A DNA stretch of 64,000 bases from Bryum argenteum (GCA_037043015.1 CM073321.1:24379510-24443509); one strand, 5' to 3'. Positions 1-12,399 are shown, counted from the stretch's first letter. Made by a program: numbers and translations. Notes: generated from the sequence alone by a model not told the origin.

Positions 1-197
1 ATTTATGTACTTCTAGACAGTAAAAGACCACTTGCTACTTGACATCTTTCATATGCTACACCCCTATCCTATGCATGATATATAGGATAAGGAACTCCTC
101 ACTCCTTGCTAATCTTATCGTATAGTAGCCCGTATTCACTACTGATATTCCATCGCCATTCCGATTTACTGTGTCAAACCGATCAAATCATCATCTT

Positions 198-845
198 AAG
201 AAAATGTAAATAAATCCTTGACTGAAGGAACTGAAGGTATCACCTCGTTCGAAGCTTCAATACCAGGACCAGGTGGATTCGGTATAGTTATGTCACAAGA
301 CTGCACAGGATGATCAGATCCAAGTGCCGAAATCCCAGCTTCAGATCTCACCATCGATCTAAAGGCAGGGAACAAAGGAGACCGCTTCGCATCCGCAACT
401 TTCTAAATAATCTGCTGCACTCCCGGATGCTTTTGGGGACCTAGTACCACCTGGCAACGACCACATCAACAAAATCATGAATCTACTTAACAGTTTACCA
501 ACATCAAAAACAGTAGCACTCTCTGAAGATAGTAGTACCAGACGATTCTCCTTGATGATACCAACTTTGGCGACTGCAATGGACTCCAACGAACCACCCA
601 AAGCTGCTAAGTGCTCACAGCCGATGCCAACAATGACAGCGGATGCAAGTCCTTCCGGTGAGATCACGTTAGTCGCATCTCGTGCTCCTCCTAAACCTGT
701 CTGTGAACACCATCAATCTCAAATTAGGGTTCATCTCAACCACATGGATCACAAACCACAACGGGTTTTACGTACCTCAATTACTGCGACGTTCACATTC
801 TCTAGCGCAAAGTGCGTAAAAGCCAGAGCTGTCATCACCTACAAA
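198..845 (-). pseudogene. DHFS: Dihydrofolate synthase / folylpolyglutamate synthase, partial, with an in-frame TAG
   Basis: This is a plant-type dihydrofolate synthase, which joins glutamate to dihydropteroate in folate synthesis. Three exons are visible. 776-845 encodes TALAFTHFALENVNVAVIE. 539-700 encodes [10 protein letters not shown] and then [17 protein letters not shown]. 198-450 encodes [17 protein letters not shown] and later VQSCDITI. The introns at 701-775 (GT...AG, 75 bp) and 451-538 (GT...AG, 88 bp) join in frame. The N-terminal P-loop exon (GTKGKGS type) and the C-terminal ligase domain are not seen. The third exon has a TAG at 405-403, between QQII and KVADAK, with clean coding sequence on both sides up to a TAA near 198. 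Either the copy is dead, the base is an assembly error, or the stop is tolerated. The family call is firm; the pseudogene status is inferred from the stop and missing parts. Confidence 0.8.
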
Positions 846-1702
846 TAACCATGAAAACATTAACAAATAAGCAGCATAAGAACATAAAATATCAGCATTT
901 TCAAACTTAGGATAACTCCTTCAAGTGATTTGAAACTTGATCTAGATAGCAACATACTCGCAATCAGGGATATAGTCACCTGGGTGACACCTCAAAGTGA
1001 GTGAGCAAGCCTGACTCCGCAGCAACATGGTATTCTAATCCTCTGGTATGACACCTGCCAAAACCATAACAAATCTATCAATCAACCAGCTCTTCGTCCC
1101 AAATATCCCTCACCCCACCCCTCCTCACACGATCAATACTCCAAAGACCCACAACTACTCAGGTTCATATCAGCTTATCCGCAGTTCCCACAACTATCTC
1201 AAATTACATCCACGCCATCAAAAAGTTACAAAACTACGACCTGCCTCCAAAATACAGTATATCTACATCCAATCATCCGCTTGTTAACGCCAGTAACACC
1301 GATAACCGTGCAACCACTCCTCACTTCTCCATTTCTCCAATCCCGAAGCTCTTTCTTCAGCTCTTTAAAACCCTAATCGACCACAGTGCTGAAATCGCCA
1401 TCCAGAAGTATATGGGCGCAGTCTTTCGTTCAGAGGACGAAGCAACAGCCTTCGAAAATCACTCATCGAAAAGTCCGACCTAAATCATCTGCTGGAAAGC
1501 AGTTGAAGAGCTTACTTGGACAAGGCTCAGCACAAACATTGTCCAGAGCGTGACACCAGAGGCTTGTGATTTGTTCCGTAACACAAATCCTTAAGGGCCG
1601 AAAATCCTCACCCCGATACAAAAGTTTGTCCTCGACATCATTCACTTTCTCCAAACGAACATAGCCACATTACAGGAAACAAATGTAACTTAGTAACCGT
1701 AG

Positions 1703-2010
1703 CTACATTGTAGAAGAATCAGAAGCCGGTACCGGCAGATAAGGATCGGCCGCCGTCGCGGAAGCGGAGTAATTGCTGTAATCGACTGTTACCGGGCCGG
1801 GGACCAACGCCCGTTGCAGTAGCTTCACGGCTTCTGTCACGTCGTACGTTCGGACTACTAGCTCTCCTCCGGTTGTGTTTCGGAAGGCCACTAGTGCTAG
1901 CGTGCCTGACATTTGGAACTTGCGGGGTTGATCCCCCATGCTACCCACCCGTTTGCAGTTTGAAAGTCCTCTGCATCACCACACACACCATGCTTGAAAC
2001 GCTACTGATT
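1703..2010 (-). pseudogene. DOMON-domain fragment (AIR12 / cytochrome b561-DOMON type), frameshifted
   Basis: On the minus strand the motif NGWVAWGINPASSK (about 1975-1935) is followed, in another frame, by MSGTLALVAFRNTTGG and then VVRTYDVTE. Plant DOMON proteins (AIR12 and the cytochrome b561/DOMON family, apoplastic haem-binding redox proteins) have exactly this order: GWVAWGINP, then GTQALVAF, then tY.iT. The two halves are separated by a one-base frame break near 1935, so this copy cannot be translated as it stands. A candidate splice acceptor (gatgCAG) lies just upstream of the first half. The later part (VPGPVTVDYSNYSAS) is less typical and ends at a stop at 1703. Only part of one domain is present, so this is a gene fragment or captured exon. 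Confidence 0.5.
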
Positions 2011-2193
2011 GTTTCTACAGAGTGTTGCTGCCATACCTCATCTCAATGATGTTTTAACCTTGTTCAACTGCTTCAAGAACCCCATTTCCAATAGTAATGG
2101 TTGGAACTTAATGTTTCAACAAGTGTTTGAACCATGATTTTGTACTAGTGGTTCCAGTCCGGAAGGGAATTGCATTAACACTCGTGTAGAAAG

Positions 2194-3342
2194 ATGATTC
2201 AAACATTGTATGCATCGTTCGTAGGAGAAGAGATTTTCGGATCCACGAAGAGGAGGCTCGATGCCGAACCAGGTTGCGACGACGACTCTCACCGGTTCGA
2301 CAAGGTCAACTTTTCGCAACTAAAGACTATGAAGACCCGGCAGCAAGGTTCGCCTTCTACTCCGATTCGCCTTGAGGATAACCGTGACGACAGCGATGAT
2401 GTCCATGTAGTAGTGGAGACAACACCTGTTTAGTCACGCCCGGTGCAGCACGTCACGAAGGTTTTGGAAGAGGACTGCTCACCAAAGATGTGGCACATTC
2501 GCCGCATGCCTTCAGTGGGTTCCCGGATTTGTATCGCCATAATTCCCAACTCCAACCAAAAGTGCAATCGTGGGCTTCAAAATGGCGATCCTGCTCCAGC
2601 ATACCACGGCGTAAAGCATGTCCGCTCTAAGAACAAAAATTATGCACAATTTTTCTATTTATGTGCAAATAGTGTCGCAGGGTGCGTAGCGGGGAAGCGG
2701 CGGAGGTGGTTCACTGATTCGCCCAAGGTTCCACGTATCTGGCCGGTGTTAAAGGGAACTAACCTCACGACACGCGAGATTTTGACTTTGGAGGAGGCAG
2801 GATTCCAGCTGCAACAGAGACCACCTATGCCGAGCGAGAGGCAGTTTGGAGATGACATGGCGATTGCCGCCAGTATTGCAAGTATTCCAGCACCGGAGAA
2901 ACTCGACAAGTTCCTCAACATACGAAGTTCTCGTCCCTGTCGTCGCAACGCTACAAAGAGGGTGGCGACTGAGCAGTTAAACAAGTGGGAATCGGCAATG
3001 CTACTCGATGTCTAGCTAACCCGGATTATGTTGGTGCCAAGCCCGGGACTCAGGGCCGTCATTGATTTCATTTCCAAGAAGGGTCCCGAGAAGGAAGCTC
3101 AGAAATACAAGGTCAGCATTGTTACATTTCCTGAGTGTACTTGCCCTAGCTTTACAAGCATGTACGTCAAGTTCAAGTCGCGTGGATCCTATGCTAATTG
3201 CAAGCACCTATACTACATTTACCGTGTGGTTTGTGGCCTTGATTGAGAGAGAGATCGGTTTGTCCATGCTCCGACTCTTAGCTTCAACGAGATCAAGCGA
3301 CTTCTCCTAGGAGGAATTGTTCAATGTGTTCCACGCGCATGA
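2194..3342 (+). pseudogene. SWIM zinc-finger protein, decayed
   Basis: One reading frame runs from ATG 2194 to TGA 3340-3342, broken by TAG at 2431-2433, TAG at 3013-3015 and TGA at 3244-3246; both sides of each stop remain coding-like in the same frame. The recognisable part is a SWIM zinc finger at about 3136-3235: CTCPSF, then about 17 residues, then NCKHLYYIYRVV, giving the CxC...CxH pattern. SWIM domains occur in plant MULE transposases, FAR1-like proteins and ubiquitin ligases. Upstream is a Cys-rich segment (CNRG...CANS..GC) and a basic stretch (GKRRRWF). No transposase core is visible nearby. It is convergent with the ADD-finger gene at 3591-4231. Confidence 0.55.
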
Positions 3343-3463
3343 TGCTCTTCTAGAGATTACGTACGACATGGTAGGGAGCTTTAAGTTGATATTGTGGTTT
3401 AAACAACATTCCACATTAAAAGTAAAATGTTGCGCCTGTTTTGATATCGAGTCACTTTATACG

Positions 3464-3467
<4 letters not shown>

Positions 3468-3513
<46 letters not shown>
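3468..3513. repeat. (TA)n microsatellite
   Basis: About 23 uninterrupted TA units lie between the SWIM and ADD gene remnants. Open frames across it that translate as alternating Ile-Tyr are artefacts of the repeat. Confidence 0.95.
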
Positions 3514-3515
<2 letters not shown>

Positions 3516-3590
3516 ATATATATCTATCCATATTATTTTATGTCGACTGACATACGTCACACATCTACATTTACATCCAAATTGTACTCA

Positions 3591-4231
3591 CTAAGGGATA
3601 CTGTTATCGTCAATACATTCCTCTACTGCATCTTCCCAAATGGATGGTGATAGTGGACGGTTGTAGTTCTTTGCTATGTCACGGAACTCTTCCCATGTCT
3701 TGGTCAATTCGGTGTACGTGGTGTTGTCACAACTAAAGCACTTCCAAATATCTGCAGAGCATTGGATCTTTAGTATGTACTCGTCACCTTTGTTGTTTGA
3801 TATACAACCGGTACACCACACCTTCGGACACGTTCCACAGCTGATCATATTGTACTGATGGTCGAAGCACCAACTGCAGTACTCTTCCTTCTCAGCCTCA
3901 TTTTGCCGAACACAGGTGGAACACAAATTAGACCAGTTGTGAGCATTCATTGATTTGAACGGAAATTGTAACATCAGACAGCAGGACGTCTACAACACAT
4001 TCCAATCTGTAACATTCCTACCTTTGTCCACTTCTTCGTTGCATAGTCTGCACCGCATTGACAACAAAGACCAACTGCGAGACGCGGGTGCTGCTTAAAG
4101 GAAATCTGAAACCTGGTATTCCCACAGACGAAACAATCATAGGTTGGACCATTGAGAGTGACCAAACCTATACTTAAGAATCCTAGCGTTCTCGCAACAA
4201 CAACATACGAAAATGAACAATCCGTTGCCAC
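3591..4231 (-). pseudogene. ADD-type zinc-finger protein (ATRX/DNMT3-like chromatin reader), probably with one intron
   Basis: Minus strand. The first block has CFVCG, HPRLAVGLCCQCGADY: the GATA-like finger of an ADD domain (CxxC...HP.L...CxxC). The second block has CSWCFDHQYNMISCGTC, VWCTGCI and WKCFSC: the PHD-like part of ADD, very close to the ATRX/DNMT3 pattern. A GT donor at 4021 (AAAG|GTAGGA) and an AG acceptor at 3897 (weak, ATGAG) would remove 125 bp and join WTK to AEKEEYCSW in frame, restoring a complete ADD. ADD modules read unmodified H3K4 with H3K9me3. No SNF2 helicase or methyltransferase domain lies in the flanks; the protein would end at IDDNSIP (3591). It could be a small real gene, a gene end, or an exon captured by a mobile element. 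Confidence 0.6.
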
Positions 4232-5448
4232 TCTATATACTTATGTAATATGATCTCTCAACCACTCCTTCGATTGACAATATCTACTTTTCAAAACAAA
4301 ATCATGATCTCCCACGAAGATTTCTTCAATTTTCAAGTACGCTAGGTCCATAGCATTGTGTGTCGGCCCCACCAACACGTGCTAGGTCCACCGCGTTGTG
4401 CGCCCGCCCCACTGACAGTCCTAGTCGTGGCCACCATGGGGTTCGCCGGGGCAAGCAATGGGTCCGCCAGTGCAACATATGGTAAGCCGCCGCTACGGGT
4501 GCCCCATTTGGATTCTCCCCGCTCTTTGCCGGCCTCCGTTCACTGGCGGCGGGTGCCAAGGCTTGTTGCGGAGCTCATTTGGAGGGTGCCGGCGATAGAT
4601 GCGCGGCCCCTTTGACAGCCACTGTCGGAACTTTGCGGATGTCGGGGAGAGGTGCGAGACTGCCGGGTTTTCAGACGGTCGCAGTGCCGAGAATTGGGGA
4701 ACAGTGGAGGCACTTGCTAAATTGCCAAACTCATATGACGTCCGGCACGTGCTAAGACTGGCCGAGAAGGCGCGTGCCAAGGCAGACGGTATGCCGGGAG
4801 TGACCACATGCTGGGCCTGGCTCATGTACGGGATGCACATGACCTGACAACTCTGTGGCACCAAAGCCTGGCACTCTCTTGCGTGCTGGAACTGTATAGC
4901 CTAGAGGCGTTTGTAGACAAATTTAACCATTACTGGCTATTATTTGACCCATCACAATTTTTTATTGATAATTTTCTAGAAACGAGGTTATTGGAATAAT
5001 GGTGGCATATTTGTAAAAGGTGATTCAGTCATTGCACGAATCCAGACTGTAACTTGTTCACATCAAATCAAACTTGTCTCGATTTTTGGATGTTTTTAAG
5101 TTTTGGATGTTTTAAATTTTTGGATGTTTTTTGTTATTACTATGTAATGATCTTGCAATCTACGTGCACTCGTGCCAAGGATGGACATATCTCACGTACA
5201 ATATGTGATGTGTCTACCCCAAGACTCTACATTTTAGATGACTTAAACCTAGCTTCACTTTCATTCTTGACAAGTTTCTAAGACCATTTCAAGGATAAAT
5301 AATGGTATTTATTTAATTCACCACGGTCATAGGATCAAAAGTGTTGTACATTTTTGACTTTATAACGGTTTTAGGGGTACCAAAACATCTCACTTTTCCA
5401 ATCAAAATTTGTTAATATTCTCCTTTGGCAGGAATATTCCCAAAAAAA
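4232..5448. other. No gene recognised; GC-rich patch in AT-rich DNA
   Basis: A GC-rich patch runs from about 4340 to 4860. It has open frames on both strands, none with a recognisable motif and each overlapping another, so I call no gene. From 4900 to 5448 the sequence is AT-rich with no supported feature. Confidence 0.5.
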
Positions 5449-5530
5449 TCTGCTCAACGCTCATTCAAATCTGCTCACCGCTCATTCAAATCTGCTCACC
5501 GCTCATTCAAATGTGCTCACTGCTCGCACG
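5449..5530. repeat. Short tandem repeat, ~22 bp, about 3.5 units
   Basis: Units built on CTGCTCACCGCTCATTCAAA follow one another with few changes, ending about 20 bp before the left end of the giant inverted-repeat element. Confidence 0.85.
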
Positions 5531-5955
5531 GTAATCACATTGGTCCGCTAGTTGTCGGACCCCGTTTTTTGGATTGGGTATTACATATGTGTAATGCGAA
5601 ATAAGAGTAAGTATAGCGTCTAGAATCCGACCTAAGTATGTGGTAGGCCGTATATTATAAGACAAATAAGTTTGAATAAATATGTGTCATCATTAAAATT
5701 TAGTTTTGAATAAGGTCGGGTTTACGAACCCGTACTACGCACTTGAAAAGCAAGGACGTACTGTCTGAAGCCGGACAGGGGTTTGAAGGACTGCGGCCGA
5801 AGGACGGAGTGGTGAGAAGTTCAATAATGACGGGAGTGGCCTAAGACGGCTCCGTACAAGGTCGGCCATAATGGCGTACAGACGAGTTATGATGGCAAGT
5901 TTTAAATCCGGCCCTTCTTGTTAGACACGACCCGTCCCCCGTTGTCGTCACCTGC

Positions 5956-7511
5956 TGTGAGCCAAAAAACCACCATGGAGTGGCCTTTGGTCACAAGGGG
6001 TTATAGGAAACAAGATTACATAAAGGAAAGAAGAAGAGAGAAGAGGAGAAAAGAAGAGAATGAGGGAGAAAGGAAAGAAGAAGGAAAGAACCACCGGCCG
6101 GATGCCTTCAAAGTGACCTCTAGTGTTTTGATCACTATTTCTTCATCGTAACTCCAAATGGGGCGTGCTATAACTTTTTGCAAAGCTAACTTCATTTTTC
6201 ATGCATTCTTAAAATCTCAAAAGCATGGGGTTAAAAACCCGGGACTGATTGCCATTTGACTGTGGCTCTTTTTCGCCACTGCCGGGGGGGAAACCGTTTT
6301 CAACACCCCAACTTTGGGAGCCGATTTCTCCCTCTCCACAATTGGATGGAAGCATGCTATATACCCCTAGAAAGCTCTCTTAGATTTCTACTTGTCCTAG
6401 AAATTTCAACAGCATTGAACAAAAATTCTGTGACAAGTTGTCATTTGAATATCGCTAATTTGTTCATTGTCGGGGTGGGAACTCTTCCAACACCCCGAGT
6501 TTGGGAGCCAATTTCTCCCTCTCTCTAATTCGGAATTAGACACGCCATATACCAATAGAAAGCTACTGAGAAGATCTACCATCACCTTAAATCTTGAAGT
6601 ATTTGAACAGAAACTGAAGTACTGAGGCGGAAAAAAAACTGAGAGGCATTTAATGGGTATTGAGAGAATTGATAGAAGAGGCCCACGGCCTCCTTCTTCT
6701 ATCGACAACTAAGCAATTCAAGAAGAGATCAAGAGAAACAAAATGGAGAGGGAGGTCTACCTACCTCCCTACTCCTACTCTAACTAAGTATTATAAAGAA
6801 GAAGAGGTAGACAAACAAGAGATTGATGAGACAAACAAGATGGAGGAGGAGGCCCATGGCCTTCTCCTCCTACTCTAACTAGATTGAGTGGTCATGATAG
6901 CGTGGAAACAAGCTATTGAGTACAAAATCGGAGCCCCCAAAGAGGCGGCTGACCCTAGCCCTAACTAAGGCTCAAGTCCTAACTAGGCCTCTATGGATGA
7001 ATGTTGCTCCCAACCTCCATGGCGCCCCATCCTTGAAGCACTCCACTACCTCTATGAATGAATGTAACTTGCAAATACCACTACAAATTCAAATAGGCAA
7101 AACGAAGGGCATCAAGTTATACAAATAATCATGGATATCAAAAATTAATTGTGTGAGGCAATGGTAAAACATTTAACTCAAAGTCAAGCAACTAATCCTA
7201 CTTCTAATTTTCGGATTCACTAGGGAGGATCTTCCCTCCTCTAGTCCTTCTCCGTCATCATTGGATTTACTAAGGGGGATCTTCCCTCCTTTAGTCCTTC
7301 CCCATCTTAACCTAATCTAAACTTGAAATTGAGGATAAATGAGCTACCAAAGGCCTTACAACAATCATCCTTCAACATACATATTGTGTCCACAACCTAA
7401 CTAGCTTAATTTCAACAAATTGCTCCAAGGTTGCATTTGCTTGTTAACAATTCAGTCATAAAAGCAACAACAAACGAGATTTAAACAAGAAGGCGTTTTC
7501 ACGCTCTCACA
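5956..7511. mobile_element. LTR-like insertion (probable solo LTR), 1556 bp
   Basis: It starts TGTGAGCC and ends GCTCTCACA, flanked on both sides by CCTGC (5951-5955 and 7512-7516). The right arm of the host element has one CCTGC at the equivalent place (about 16125-16134, reverse strand), which is the empty site. TG...CA ends and a 5 bp duplication fit an LTR retrotransposon. No coding domains are seen, so a solo LTR is most likely. Inside are an imperfect ~190 bp tandem duplication (about 6240-6620) and a ~57 bp duplication at 7215-7310. Confidence 0.7.
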
Positions 7512-7647
7512 CCTGCCTTCACGCTTTCCTGCATTCTCACCTTCTTGCGATCCTGCTTTCTCTTGCTTTCCAACCTGCTATTTCCGATCCGGCCTCCTGT
7601 GAGATCTCAGCTCAGCAACGCGTTACTTCCTTTCTTTCTTCTTCCCA

Positions 7648-9541
7648 ATAGCAGGATCAGCATCAGCTTCCCCTCCGGCGCAGGAGGAGCTCAAGATTTC
7701 AATAAAGTTACTACTTCCGGTGATTCCGATCGAAGACGAGGAGAAGAAGTCGTTAGAAGAGGACCTTGATCGGATAGGGCTTTCAAGGTTGTTGGAGACT
7801 TCGTGGGGTATACGGGATGCAAAGATAGTGCGCAAAATCTAGGGAGGCGCGCCAAACCAATTTGAGGGAGCGGTCAGAGGGAAGCCGCTCACGTGGACAG
7901 CCGATCATTGGAGGTAGGTTTACGGCTTCCAGGGAAGCAACGGCGTAGGGACATGCGGCCGGAAGACCAAGTATGCGAAGACGGCCTTCAACAGAAAGCC
8001 GCACGAGCACAACGGCTACGCCATGGAGGACTGCAAGGATTGGAGAGAGCACGCGGTGATCATGTTCTTAGCGCCAATCATCCATGTGGAAAAGCTGCAT
8101 CGTATCACTGTCCGGCTCGCAAACACCGTCCTCGTCGCTTTCGGCGGAGAACGTGAGGTGGATTGGGAAGTGGTAGTCTAGGACCTAGTCTCATGGTTGG
8201 CCAACGATGTAGGTAAAGCCGTCCTAGCCCCATCTCCCCGTTTCTTTATCACCTGTATCACAAAGAGAAAGTTCTGACGGAAGAGGAGGAAACGACTTAC
8301 GAGCTAGCGTACGCGGCGCAAATCCAAGGGATCTTCGATTCCGAGGAGGACGTTGACAACAAGGCCGTCTACTCTGAGACGAAGAGGAGGCGGGCTCAGA
8401 AGATGACGAGGTGGAGCCGGAGGCATCCTAGGAGCCAGTGGAGGAGCTGGCCCTACAAGCAGCACCGGAAGTTATAATCCTTCCGTCCGCGTCCTCCACT
8501 CAGCGTCCGGCTACGGAAGGAGTTCGATCCGCCCGAGGCGAGACTTCCGCGGCCGGATCAAAGGAGCAGGCTACACCGATCTGGCCAGACGACCCCCGAC
8601 TCTGTTCAGCGATATCATCTTTGGACCACCCGGATCATATGATGAGAGCGTGGCGCTATTTTACGGACGTTCGCACGTCCTACTTTGCCCTTCAGGACTT
8701 GATTAAAAACATGTCCAAGGATTTTGGTGTTGAGTCCTTGGCCATAGTGAGGAAAGCCGTGGATGCCAGGCCAACCCAGGAGCAAGTCCAGAAGTTGGAG
8801 CTGAAGATTACGAAGCTGACCGTAGACAACACCCGTCTCCGAGAACAAATCAAAATTCGGGATGACGCGCTGGCATTGCGACAACAAGCGTTGGAGACGG
8901 CTCACGAGCAGGTACTAACCAAGCTTGTGCAGGTTTGTGAGAATCTGGCCGAGGTACTCCAAAAGGCCAATCTGTTCGAGGTTGGAATCCTCGAGTCGAA
9001 AGTATTCAAGGGGGGCAATTTCCGCAAATTCCTGTTGGCGGCCAAGACGTATGCGACAAAGATCAAGACAAGCAACAAGGAGGTGAAGGTCGTGTTGGAC
9101 TCCGTCCGTGAGCGGATTATTGCTATTGCTGCGCTTCTGGCGTTCACAGGTACACCAACATAGACTCCGGTCGAGGGTCCCCCTCCTGTCAAAGTTCAGA
9201 GGTTGGATGCAGGACCCTCCTATGCGACCACTCCCAAGGGCAAGGCAAAAGTGGAAGAAGGCGCACCCGACCTAGCTGATTCTCCAGCCAAGAACACCCG
9301 TTCTGTGGCTAGGCGACTTACGAGTGAGGAATGGGAGAAATTCCCAGCCGCACAGAAGCTTCACGATATCGGCATCAACATACTGAACGAAGAGGAGCTC
9401 AAAAGCAAGGCACACACGGATTACGGGGGTGATGAGGAGTTCATGCTCGTGTATGGGAAGAGAGTCCGGACAGGCCGGATTTCAGCAACACCTGTGAAAC
9501 GCTCAAAAAATGATGTTAGTCGGCGAGACAGGAGGAAGTAG
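7648..9541 (+). pseudogene. Gag-like gene of the inverted-repeat element, left-arm copy
   Basis: This is the paralogue of the gene at 14121-15993. The order is an N-terminal segment with the start codon changed to ATA (7648); the conserved part NQFEGAVRGKPLTWTADHW, CGRKTKYAKTAF and HRITVRLANTVL; an acidic segment; a coiled-coil-like stretch at about 8780-8935; KANLFEVGILESKVFKGGNF; and a basic C-terminus. It is broken by TAG near 7840, 7916 and 8180 plus frameshifts after 8220. The 3' part (8438-9163, then 9203-9541 in frame after the TAG at 9161-9163) is still largely open. The length and layout (globular N-terminus, coiled coil, charged tail) suggest a structural Gag-like protein. I do not recognise the family. 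Confidence 0.6.
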
Positions 9542-11867
9542 GACAAATTTAGAATCCGTAGTTATTATCCGACCTGGGGTTAGCAAGTCGGCCTAGGACA
9601 GTAGGTAGAATCTTTTTGTGAAATCGAGTCTCTTTTCATGGAGTAGGCCATGTAGGACGGCCGCCGCTTACTTGTTACGGCTCAAAGTCTTTGAGTACTT
9701 ATAGGTGAATGTTTGGTCACCTAAATATTCCTTACTTGTTAATCAACACGCTCTTATGCGCAAATTCAGTGTGATCCTTGCTCTGTCTCCGTTTTGAGGT
9801 CGAGTGCTTAGAAGTCGTATCTACTGTTTCTGAGTTGTAAGTTGGAGGTTATGAATCCGGATTCCTTGCTAGATCGTATATGTAGAATTGGAGTTGAGTT
9901 AGGGATATTGGCGAGTGCATTGTCGCTTGAGTTGGTCTAGGGTGTCTAAGAGAATGAAACAGTTGTAGCAAACACTTTACGGTCTAAGCGGTCTAAGAGT
10001 AAAGTGGGCGAGGCCGGATTGCTATCCGACCTCCAACTGCTACAGACTTGGGTCCTTCTGTAGTCTTAGAGGACGGATCAGGAGCGTTACGTAACCGGAA
10101 TACGTGTAGCCGTCCTCTAGCCGAATTCGGATCTTTTGGAGTTTGTCGTTGTAATAAGTGTGATAGGGCAATCACGACATTTTGCGTGACCTGCTGTCGT
10201 AACGTGCTTTCCCGATTCGTGCCCGGATAACCCTTTTTCACGGTAAAAGAGGTTTCCTAAACAAGAACCCGAGTATTCGTTCCACGGAGATCTGTGAAGT
10301 GCAAACGCAGCAGTTTCACTGATTAGCTAACCCGGATTTGTGCTATCCGGGTTCTATCCTATCCCCTCTGTGTGCCCTATATCCCGTCCCGGAAGGAAGA
10401 GCCGCCCGGACGGAGGAGAGGAGAGGGTGTTTAGTCTTTGTGGTTTAATTTAGCCTCTGTATTCACCTCGGAGGGATTTTCCCGGACTTAGATAAGTGGG
10501 GGATTAGGCCACTTCTCCCGTTGATTAACGTGACCGGAAAGGTCACCGAGACTCTCTCTCTCCTTACCCTGTTAGGAACTTCCCTTATACCTCCTCTACG
10601 CCTGGACTCTAAATCCACACGCATGTCACAAAGGTTGGTATCCGGTTCTCCTATGGTCCGGTTATCACAACTTACTACCCGGGTTAGTAGATCCCGGGTT
10701 CTTCGGGACTGGGGATGGTGCGACCGCCCGGAGTTCACCGCTATCACCTACGAGACAAACCCGCCTACCCGGACTTGGCGATCTAGGGGACTCAACCGAT
10801 GGTGTTCTCGGGAGTCGGTTGAGCGGCCGGAATCCCTTCCCGGCCGCCGTAATCCCGCACGCTACACGGATGCACCGGACCGAACCCTAAGTGGCAAGTC
10901 TTTGTTCGCTAGCCGCACTCCTCCCCCCGTCGCCTTCTCTACCTCCCGTACTACTCTCCGTTCAAGGACGGAACCGCTCTCTCTCTTGCCCGGATAGCAA
11001 GGGTCCTCCGGACTCGCAAACACCCCGACCAATGAGACAAGACAGAAAAGGAGAAGGACACACAATCAGACACACACGCACACACACGAGGGAGATGAGA
11101 AAGAGGCGTGCTTGCACTGGATTAGGGTATTGCAGAATCACAAAAAGACCCCGAGGGAGTATCCTCCCCTCGGCTAAGTAGCGGATCCTCCCTGGCATCC
11201 CAGAGAGGACAAAACCCTGTGCCAGGGAATCTTTCTAAATCTAGCCTCTGACACTCTAGCGCCGTCATTCTCCTACTGCCATAAAGGCACTAAAATCTAA
11301 CCCTATCCTCGGCCAGTGCACCCGCCATCAATCAACTCGGCCCTAGTCCTTCCTTGTCGCGCTCATCCTACTTGCGACCTCGCGATCTCGCGATCTCGGC
11401 GGTCTCAACCTTCTGCGCTCCCAAACCCGGGTTGGGAGGTGACCTCCTCCTCCTCGTTCCCGTCTCCCGGAGCCTTTGGAGCGGTATCCTCACTCCCAAG
11501 GATCTCGGTGTCTCCGAAGGCATCGGGGGAGGTGAGGCCGGGAGGGCCTCCCGATCTCCGGGACCTCGATCAAGTCCTCGTGGATGAGGGGATGATCTCG
11601 CGGCGTGCCTTCTCGGGAGGGCCCCGAGATCGAGATGGCTCCAATGGGACGACCGGATCCGGCAGGGGGTGCCTGCAGCATCTCTATGCCTAGTCCGGGT
11701 TGCCGGGTGCGGCTTCCCTTTCGGTCTGGTTGGATCGTGGCCTCCGCAGTGAGGTTAGGACTCTGTTGTCGGGGTCCACGGTCCGGTTCGGGAAATGGGA
11801 GAGGGATTTCTTACCTGGTATCCTCCTCTCATTGTTCGGGAGACCTCCTCCTCCTGCCCGGGAATCG

Positions 11868-11962
11868 CCTCGACTACCCGGGTTGCCCCGCCTCGACTAC
11901 CCGGGAAGCCCTGCCTCGACTACCCGGGAGCCTCTACCTCGACTACCCGGGAGCCTCTACTT
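11868..11962. repeat. ~23 bp tandem repeat, 4 units
   Basis: Four units of CCTCGACTACCCGGG plus a variable tail lie at a 22-24 bp period inside the 10195-12809 insertion. Confidence 0.85.
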
Positions 11963-12399
11963 CGGTGCTCTCGGTAAGTCGCTTGAGGGGATGTGAAGTC
12001 CCTGTCTCCTTCGGGGTCTTCTCCGGGCTCAGGCTCGGGCGGAACGGTTCCTCCATTACCGCGGGTGCGGTGGGCTCCTCCTCCTCGGCCCCGACATCCT
12101 CGATCACCGGGGGTCGCCCGGATGGGATTATCCTCGGGAGGAGTGGCGTGCGCTTGCCCGGCCGGAACCTTCTCCGAGTGCGGACGGGCGGAGGAATGGG
12201 CTCCTCCATAGGCTGCGGGGTCGGCGAGACCCCTCTTCCTCGCTCGGACGGCCTCCGCGAGACTCGGATGCCCCCGGGTAGGAGGGTTTTCAACTGCCTC
12301 CGGTGGGGGTGCTTCTCCGGGAAAAGCCTTAGCCATTTCCCCAATGAGGGTCCTCATCTCCTGGAGGGCTCCCTCCATCCTCTCTGCGGCCTTCTTCAT
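11920..12399 (-). CDS. Possible gag-like N-terminus, frameshifted
   Basis: The start MKKAAERMEGALQEMRTL (12399) is helical and charged, and is followed by proline-rich sequence. A second frame (12344-11943) then looks more protein-like, with PPVIEDVGAEEEEPTAPAV, suggesting a frameshift near 12250. It lies within the 2.6 kb insertion. GC-rich DNA gives long open frames by chance, and the opposite strand has a 348-codon frame here, so this call is weak. Confidence 0.25.
   Translation of the reverse strand: MKKAAERMEGALQEMRTLIGEMAKAFPGEAPPPEAVENPPTRGHPSLAEAVRARKRGLADPAAYGGAHSSARPHSEKVPAGQAHATPPEDNPIRATPGDRGCRGRGGGAHRTRGNGGTVPPEPEPGEDPEGDRDFTSPQATYREHRSRGSRVVEVEAPG

Noticed and set aside
3317..3650. 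Ile-Tyr repeat proteins
   Set aside because: Translations of the (TA)n microsatellite.
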